A DNA stretch of 64,000 bases from Streptomyces olivaceus. GTDB taxonomy: Bacteria; Actinomycetota; Actinomycetes; Streptomycetales; Streptomycetaceae. A program made the translations under genes and the position numbers. Positions 59,668 through 64,000 of this stretch are shown here, in pieces. Each line of letters starts with the position of its first letter. Position 1 is the stretch's first letter. The stretch spans positions 186,001-250,000 of the forward strand of contig NZ_JOFH01000006.1 of NCBI RefSeq assembly GCF_000721235.1. The letters run 5' to 3'. A model generated the notes under the pieces. It worked only from the letters and a program-made list of their open reading frames with translations. It made no database searches and was not told the origin of the DNA.

Positions 59668-60519
59668 ATGGGAGCGAGGACGTCAGCCACAGCGCGTCAG
59701 AAGCGGCTGGGGATCGAGGTTCGCCGCATGCGCACGTCGGCGGGCATGTCCGCCGAGTCCGCCGCGGGACTGCTCGGGGTCGACCGGGGCACGATCTCGC
59801 ACATCGAATCGGGGGTGCGGGCCGTCAGCCCGGAGCGGGTCCGCACCCTGGCCTGCAATTGCGACTGTGCGGACGCGGACTACGTCGAGGCCCTGGTGGA
59901 CATGGCCGCAGCCGGTCGGCGGGGCTGGTGGGAGAAGTACCGGGGTTCACTGCCCCAGGGGATGCTGGACATTGCGGAGTTGGAGGCACACTCCGCCCGC
60001 ATGCGGGCCGCCTACTCGATGCACGTCCCGGGGCTGCTTCAGACCTCGGACCACGCGATGGCCGTCTTCCGGGTGGTCGTCCCGCAGCTGCCCGAGCACG
60101 AGGTCGCCCTGCGCATGGCTCATCGGGTCGAGCGGCAGAGCGTGCTGGACGGGGACGACGCGACGCCGTTCGTGGCCATCGTGCACGAGGCGGCGCTCCG
60201 CATGCAGTTCGGTGGGCGCGAGGTGGCCAAGGCACAGCTGGGCTACGTCCTGGAGAGGTCGGGGCAGGACAACGTGACCGTCCTGGTCATTCCCTTCGCC
60301 GCCGGTGCCTTCCCCGGCGCGGGGCAGACCGTGCTGTACGCGGAGGGGCCCGTGCCCCAGCTGGACACCGTGCAGGTCGACAGCTCGCACGGGCCTGATT
60401 TCCTGCACGCCGAGACCCAGCTGGCGAAGTACCGTGCCCACTTGGACTGGATGGAGCGCATCGCCCTCTCGTCGAAGGCGTCGCGCGACTTCATCCGCGC
60501 CATTGCCAACGAACTCTGA
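59668..60519 (+). CDS. XRE-family regulator with DUF5753 domain
   Basis: 283 residues. N-terminal helix-turn-helix (about 12-66): KRLGIEVRRMRTSAGMSAESAAGLLGVDRGTISHIESG. The DUF5753 domain (about 100-280) has AHSARMRAAYSMHVPGLLQTSDHAMAVF, FVAIVHEAALRMQFGG and VLVIPFAAGAFPGAG. These regulators work with small DUF397 partners and often an ATPase, and affect development and antibiotic production in Streptomyces. ATG 59668 has GGAGGGAG upstream. DUF397 gene follows after 11 bp. Confidence 0.92.
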   Translation: MGARTSATARQKRLGIEVRRMRTSAGMSAESAAGLLGVDRGTISHIESGVRAVSPERVRTLACNCDCADADYVEALVDMAAAGRRGWWEKYRGSLPQGMLDIAELEAHSARMRAAYSMHVPGLLQTSDHAMAVFRVVVPQLPEHEVALRMAHRVERQSVLDGDDATPFVAIVHEAALRMQFGGREVAKAQLGYVLERSGQDNVTVLVIPFAAGAFPGAGQTVLYAEGPVPQLDTVQVDSSHGPDFLHAETQLAKYRAHLDWMERIALSSKASRDFIRAIANEL

Positions 60520-60530
60520 GGAGACGCCCG

Positions 60531-60725
60531 ATGAGCAGCGACATCACCTGGGAAGCACCCTTCTGCGGCGAGGGAAACTCCTGCTTCCGCCTCGGTACCG
60601 ACGCCACCGGTAACGGCTACATCGCCATAGCCGGCGAGGAGAACGCCCCCCTCACCGACAGCCGGGACGCCCTGCGCCGCATGATCCTCGACATCAAGGC
60701 GGGCAAGGCCGACCACCTGCTCTGA
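60531..60725 (+). CDS. DUF397 small protein
   Basis: 64 residues. DUF397 pattern: ITWEAPFCGEGNSCFRLG, then GYIAIAGEENAPLTDSRDALRRMILDIKAGKADHLL. It is the partner of the preceding XRE-DUF5753 regulator, 11 bp upstream. ATG 60531 follows GAGGAGA. Confidence 0.92.
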   Translation: MSSDITWEAPFCGEGNSCFRLGTDATGNGYIAIAGEENAPLTDSRDALRRMILDIKAGKADHLL

Positions 60726-60792
60726 GGCACGTCGGACACCGCACCCTTGCCCCCGGGGACAGTCCCCCCGGCCTTCCGCACGTGATCACGGC

Positions 60793-61734
60793 GTGAAATC
60801 GTTGCAGGCTGAGGACGACTCGGCGGGAAAGGGCCCGGTGTTGAGAGAGCAAGAGCGACAGCAGGGACCCGCGCCGGTCCAGACGGCCCAGCGTGCCGTG
60901 TCCCGCAGTACGTCGCCGGCCGGGTCCGGCGCCGCGACGCCCGCCTCGCGCGAGATGCTGGCCCTCCAGGGGCTGGCCGGGAACGCCGGCACCACCAGGC
61001 TGCTGGCCCAGCGGCGGTCGGGCACACCGCACCCCGTGCAGCGCGCCGCGGGCCGGGGCGGCGGCGCGGCGAACCGTGTCGTCCAGCGGATGCCGTGGCC
61101 CGACCCCGCCGCGGCCCACCGGCGCATGCTGGAGCAGGGCTGGCAGGCGACCGAGGACGGCGGATACACCAGGGCCCCGCAGCCGGAGACCGGCGAGTCG
61201 GCCGGTGGCCAGCAGGCGGGAGCAGCGCCGCAGACGCAGGGGCGGGAGCAGGAACAGGAGCAGGCCGCGGACGAGCCCATCACGCTTCGCGTGCTGGTGC
61301 GGAAGAACGCCAGTTTCCGTGACGAGGACTACCTCAACAACGTCGGTCACTCCTGGGTGGCGTTCTACAAGGGCGACAAGTTCCAGTCCTCCGCGGGCTT
61401 CTACCCCATAGGCGGGCAGATCAACGAGGACGCGCCGCACCGGAGTGTCCCCGGCGAAGTGCGGATGAACCACGACGACCCGAGCAACGCGACCACCGAA
61501 CTGTCGGTCCCCCTCGACCAGAAGCAGTTCTCGAAGGCCCAGAAGTACATCCAGACGAACCTGAACCACGAGTACAACGTGATCCGGTTCAACTGCACCG
61601 ACTTCGTGATCGGGGTGCACAAGGCCGCCACCGGCCACAGCCCGCCCGGCCGCAACCTGCTGCTCCCGAACAACCCCAACGACCTGCACTCCGGCATCAA
61701 GAAGAAGAACAACAAGGACTTGCAGGGGAAGTAG
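60793..61734 (+). CDS. Probable eCIS effector with permuted-papain-like (His...Cys) domain
   Basis: About 313 residues. N-terminal region (about 1-80) is disordered, Gln/Arg-rich, with MLALQGLAGN at about 55-64, the motif typical of proteins loaded by extracellular contractile injection systems. A Gln/Glu linker follows. The C-terminal domain (about 165-313) has GHSWVAF (H186), GFYPIGG and NVIRFNCTDFVIGVHKAA (C268). That His-before-Cys order fits circularly permuted papain-like/NlpC-type hydrolases. The tail is Asn/Lys-rich. Start uncertain: GTG 60793 or GTG 60838 (better AAAGGG). It follows the DUF397 gene by about 70 bp on the same strand. Confidence 0.72.
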   Translation: MKSLQAEDDSAGKGPVLREQERQQGPAPVQTAQRAVSRSTSPAGSGAATPASREMLALQGLAGNAGTTRLLAQRRSGTPHPVQRAAGRGGGAANRVVQRMPWPDPAAAHRRMLEQGWQATEDGGYTRAPQPETGESAGGQQAGAAPQTQGREQEQEQAADEPITLRVLVRKNASFRDEDYLNNVGHSWVAFYKGDKFQSSAGFYPIGGQINEDAPHRSVPGEVRMNHDDPSNATTELSVPLDQKQFSKAQKYIQTNLNHEYNVIRFNCTDFVIGVHKAATGHSPPGRNLLLPNNPNDLHSGIKKKNNKDLQGK

Positions 61735-61847
61735 GGCCGGTGCCTCATGAGGCAGTCGAGGCTGCCCTCCTGGCCCTGGCGCACGTCGAACGCTCCGGGT
61801 AGACAAAACCGGAGTTCGTCGTTCCCTCCGCGCAATAAGGACGTCCC

Positions 61848-63032
61848 GTGCCCGTGTTCGACCACCGCCAAGGGCCTTCCGAGCGGTCAGGCCGGGCCTC
61901 GTCCCGTCAGAGTGCTGCCACCACCCGATCGACCAGCCCTTCGACCAAACTGCTCTCGGCGCAGAACGCGGCCGGGAACCAGGCGGTCGTACAGATGCTG
62001 CGCCAGGCCGGGCACAGCTTCGCCCAGCACCCGCAGGGCGCGGGGGCCGGGACGAAGACCGGTGCGAACGCGCTGCCGGTCCAGCGGGTGGCCAAGGAGA
62101 GCGTGCGGCAGCCGACCGGCCGGCAGCGGTCCGCCGAGGTTCCCGACCTGTCCCGCGCTCTGGCGGAGGCCATCGGCAACGCGGGGTCGTCAGCGGAGCG
62201 GTACAACGTTCTGCAGCAGCTGCTGGCGTACATCCTGGGGCGGTTCACCCAACTCGGCGCCGGACTCGGTGAGAACCAGGCGGACATCCTGCGGAACCTG
62301 ACCCAGCGTGTGGTGGTGACCTACAGCGACGAGCCCGTCGGCGCGATGGCCCACACCGAGGAGCAGCTGGGGCAGGAGCCCGACGACCCGAACGTCGACT
62401 CGCCGCCGATCGTGATCACCGTGTACGCGGCCGCCTTCGAAGGCGGACCCGCCCAGCTGTACAGCACCATGCGGCACGAGCTGATCCACGCCGCCCAGCG
62501 TTCGATGGTGCCCGACGAGGGCCAGGCGGCCGCCACCGACGACGTCATGTTCGAGGACCTGTACGAAGAGACGACCGGCGCCCCGACCGCGCAGACCCTT
62601 CAGCTACCGATGCAAGAGATCGAGACGCACGTGTGGGAGCTGACCCACGCCCGCGAGACCGGCGTCGACGCCGGTTACCGGAACGACACCGTCACGTACC
62701 TCGTCCAGTATGCCCACGAGCTCGCCGCGGGAGTCGGCAGTGCCACGAACGAAGAGTTCGCCTACTGGGCGAACTACCTCGTGAGGGCGGTCCGACTGCT
62801 GAACGAGGCTCTCACCGTCGTCACGGACGCCGCGGGCCGGCGCAGCATCCAGGCGGCCGCGGCCGCCCTGCAGAACGCGATCAACAACCGCTTGGGCAGC
62901 GGCGGCAGCAAACGCTCGGGCGGCAGCAGCAAGCGCTCGGGCGGCAGCGGCGGCGGCAGCAAGCGCTCGGGCGGCGGCAGCGGCAGCGGCAGTAGCAGCA
63001 AGCGCCGTCGGAGCCGCCGGACAGCCGCCTGA
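61848..63032 (+). CDS. Probable eCIS effector, HELIH metallopeptidase with basic tail
   Basis: 394 residues. The N-terminus carries LLSAQNAAGNQAVVQML (about 35-51), the same loading-type motif as the preceding gene. The central domain (about 95-320) is a zincin: H210-E-L-I-H214, with a candidate third ligand Glu in MQEIETHVWE (about 255-264). From about 345 the chain is Gly/Ser/Lys/Arg repeats (SKRSGG several times) ending SSSKRRRSRR. GTG 61848 has AAGGA 7 bp upstream. Substrate unknown; the basic tail could bind DNA or RNA, or act as a nuclear signal in a eukaryotic host. Confidence 0.75.
   Translation: MPVFDHRQGPSERSGRASSRQSAATTRSTSPSTKLLSAQNAAGNQAVVQMLRQAGHSFAQHPQGAGAGTKTGANALPVQRVAKESVRQPTGRQRSAEVPDLSRALAEAIGNAGSSAERYNVLQQLLAYILGRFTQLGAGLGENQADILRNLTQRVVVTYSDEPVGAMAHTEEQLGQEPDDPNVDSPPIVITVYAAAFEGGPAQLYSTMRHELIHAAQRSMVPDEGQAAATDDVMFEDLYEETTGAPTAQTLQLPMQEIETHVWELTHARETGVDAGYRNDTVTYLVQYAHELAAGVGSATNEEFAYWANYLVRAVRLLNEALTVVTDAAGRRSIQAAAAALQNAINNRLGSGGSKRSGGSSKRSGGSGGGSKRSGGGSGSGSSSKRRRSRRTAA
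62896..63015. repeat. GC-rich repeat encoding the effector tail
   Basis: GGCGGCAGC / AAGCGCTCG units recur at least four times (AGCAAGCGCTCGGGCGGC), encoding the SKRSGG repeats. Confidence 0.8.
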
Positions 63033-63033
63033 A

Positions 63034-64000
63034 CTAGAAGAACTCCGCCCACGGCTGGTCCCAGATCTGCTTCACGCACAGGACCAGGAACAGCAGCCCC
63101 GCGATCGCGAGCATGCCGTTGCTCAGGCCGCCGTTGCGCCATTCGCGGGGTGTGCGGGAGGAGTTGAGGAGCCACATCAGGGTCAGGGCGAGGAAGGGCA
63201 TGAAGGCGGCGCCCAGGACGCCGTAGATGATGATCAGGCGGAAGGGCTCGCCCTGGAAGAGCAGGATCATCGGCGGGAAGGTCAGCCAGAGCAGGTAGGC
63301 GCGGAAGGACCAGGACTTCTCGCGGCGGCCCGAGGCCAGTTCGTCGGCGCGTGCCTCGCGTTCGCCGCGCTGCCGGGCCAGGAAGTCGGCGAACATCAGG
63401 CTCACGCCGTGCCAGACGCCGATCAGGGAGGTGAAGCTGGTGGCGAAGAAGCCGATCAGGAAGAGCTTGCCGGTGGCCGTGCCGTACTGCTGCTCCAGGA
63501 CGTCGCCGAGCTGGATCAGGCCCTTGTCGCCGCTCGCGATCGCGATGTTCGCCGAGTGCAGCAGCTCCGCGCCGACGAAGAGCATGGCGATCACGAAGAT
63601 ACCGGTCGTGGCGTAGGCGACCCGGTTGTCCAGGCGCATGACCTTCATCCAGCCGGTGTGGGTCCAGCCCTTGGCGTTGACCCAGTAGCCGTACGCGGCC
63701 AGCGTGATGGTGCCGCCCACGCCGCCGATCAGGCCGAGGGTGTTGAGGACCGAGTCCTTCTCGTCCGGGAGGACCGGGAGGAGGCCCGCGAAGGCGTCGC
63801 CGAGGTTCGGGGTGACGCGGATCGCCAGGTAGACGGTCACGACGAACATGACGCCCACCAGGACCGTCATGACCTTCTCGAAGACGTTGTACTTGTTGAA
63901 CCAGACGAAGACCAGGCCCACCAGACCGCTGGCGATACCCCACCATTCGAGGCCCATCACGTCCGGGAACAGGGCCTGCAGGGGCAGGGCGCTGGACGAC
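63034..64000 (-). CDS. Nramp-family divalent metal transporter, C-terminal part
   Basis: The gene enters from the right edge; about 322 C-terminal residues are visible. Helices occur throughout: GLEWWGIASGLVGLVFVWFN, VLVGVMFVVTVYLAI, GLIGGVGGTITLAAYGYWVNAKGW (Nramp helix 6-like region with GYW), FVIAMLFVGAELL, and LFLIGFFATSFTSLIGVWHGVS. The family imports manganese or iron with protons, but this subgroup is distinct from classical MntH, so the substrate is uncertain. Ends 2 bp from the convergent effector stop. Confidence 0.85.
   Translation of the reverse strand, partial: SSSALPLQALFPDVMGLEWWGIASGLVGLVFVWFNKYNVFEKVMTVLVGVMFVVTVYLAIRVTPNLGDAFAGLLPVLPDEKDSVLNTLGLIGGVGGTITLAAYGYWVNAKGWTHTGWMKVMRLDNRVAYATTGIFVIAMLFVGAELLHSANIAIASGDKGLIQLGDVLEQQYGTATGKLFLIGFFATSFTSLIGVWHGVSLMFADFLARQRGEREARADELASGRREKSWSFRAYLLWLTFPPMILLFQGEPFRLIIIYGVLGAAFMPFLALTLMWLLNSSRTPREWRNGGLSNGMLAIAGLLFLVLCVKQIWDQPWAEFF

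Overview
The window is high-GC DNA with strongly biased third codon positions, GTG starts and purine-rich ribosome binding sites. Its genes include a WhiB-family regulator, a SpoIIE/PP2C phosphatase with a kinase-like ATPase domain, ATPase/XRE/DUF397 regulatory sets, class II FBPase and polyphosphate glucokinase. This is a Streptomyces (or very close actinomycete) chromosome, and the order ychF, ppgK, ispH, xseAB, glpX, wbl, fumarases, PBP, oxyR-ahpCD looks like conserved core. I ran no database search.

Layout: 1-2560 (minus) holds a truncated carboxylesterase, a metallo-beta-lactamase-fold hydrolase and an XRE/MmyB-type regulator. 2838-3475 is a YefM/RelE-type toxin-antitoxin operon with terminator. 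3522-18737 is housekeeping: ychF, a membrane protein, ppgK, ispH, an amino-acid permease, xseA-xseB, a nitroreductase, a DUF4245 protein, glpX, a WhiB-like gene, a DUF1707 protein, class I and class II fumarases side by side, and a DUF402 protein. 19021-25155 holds a GAF/PP2C/ATPase regulator, a bifunctional penicillin-binding protein, and an SPFH protein coupled to a ribbon-helix-helix protein. 25495-29093 is a PadR-regulated ABC exporter. 29221-31395 is the divergent oxyR / ahpC-ahpD peroxide regulon, with an OxyR-like site between. 31538-38293 holds an AI-2E-family protein, a secreted SLT-domain protein, PhoH/PIN, a 6C-type small RNA, a methyltransferase and an LLM oxidoreductase.

38379-46222 is the most accessory-looking part. 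It has a lipoprotein/secreted-protein pair of unknown role, DUF192, a MerR HTH fused to a DNA-polymerase sliding-clamp fold, a TPR-like protein, a TetR regulator, and a four-gene module headed by a WXG100-like protein. The second gene of that module is split between two frames at a perfect A AAA AAG slippery heptamer. 46391-56450 (minus) is one long Tad/Flp pilus locus: cpaB-like, cpaE-like, two tadE-like genes, tadA, tadB, tadC, flp and a tadG-like gene, followed by two lipoproteins and an OmpA-domain protein. 56786-57841 is a secreted GH18 chitinase with a DasR-type site in its promoter. 57900-60725 holds a membrane protein and a divergent ATPase / XRE-DUF397 regulatory set. 60793-63032 are two probable contractile-injection-system (eCIS) effectors, one with a His/Cys permuted-papain-like domain and one with an HELIH metallopeptidase motif and a basic repetitive tail. 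The right edge is a truncated Nramp-type transporter.

Themes: oxidative stress (oxyR/ahpCD, possibly the nitroreductase), cell envelope and surface (PBP, SLT protein, Tad pilus, chitinase), and inter-organism conflict (toxin-antitoxin, type VII-like module, eCIS effectors). Several gene ends carry short tandem repeats (after xseB, after the ribbon-helix-helix gene, at the AI-2E stop, between tadA and tadB), which seems to be a habit of this genome.
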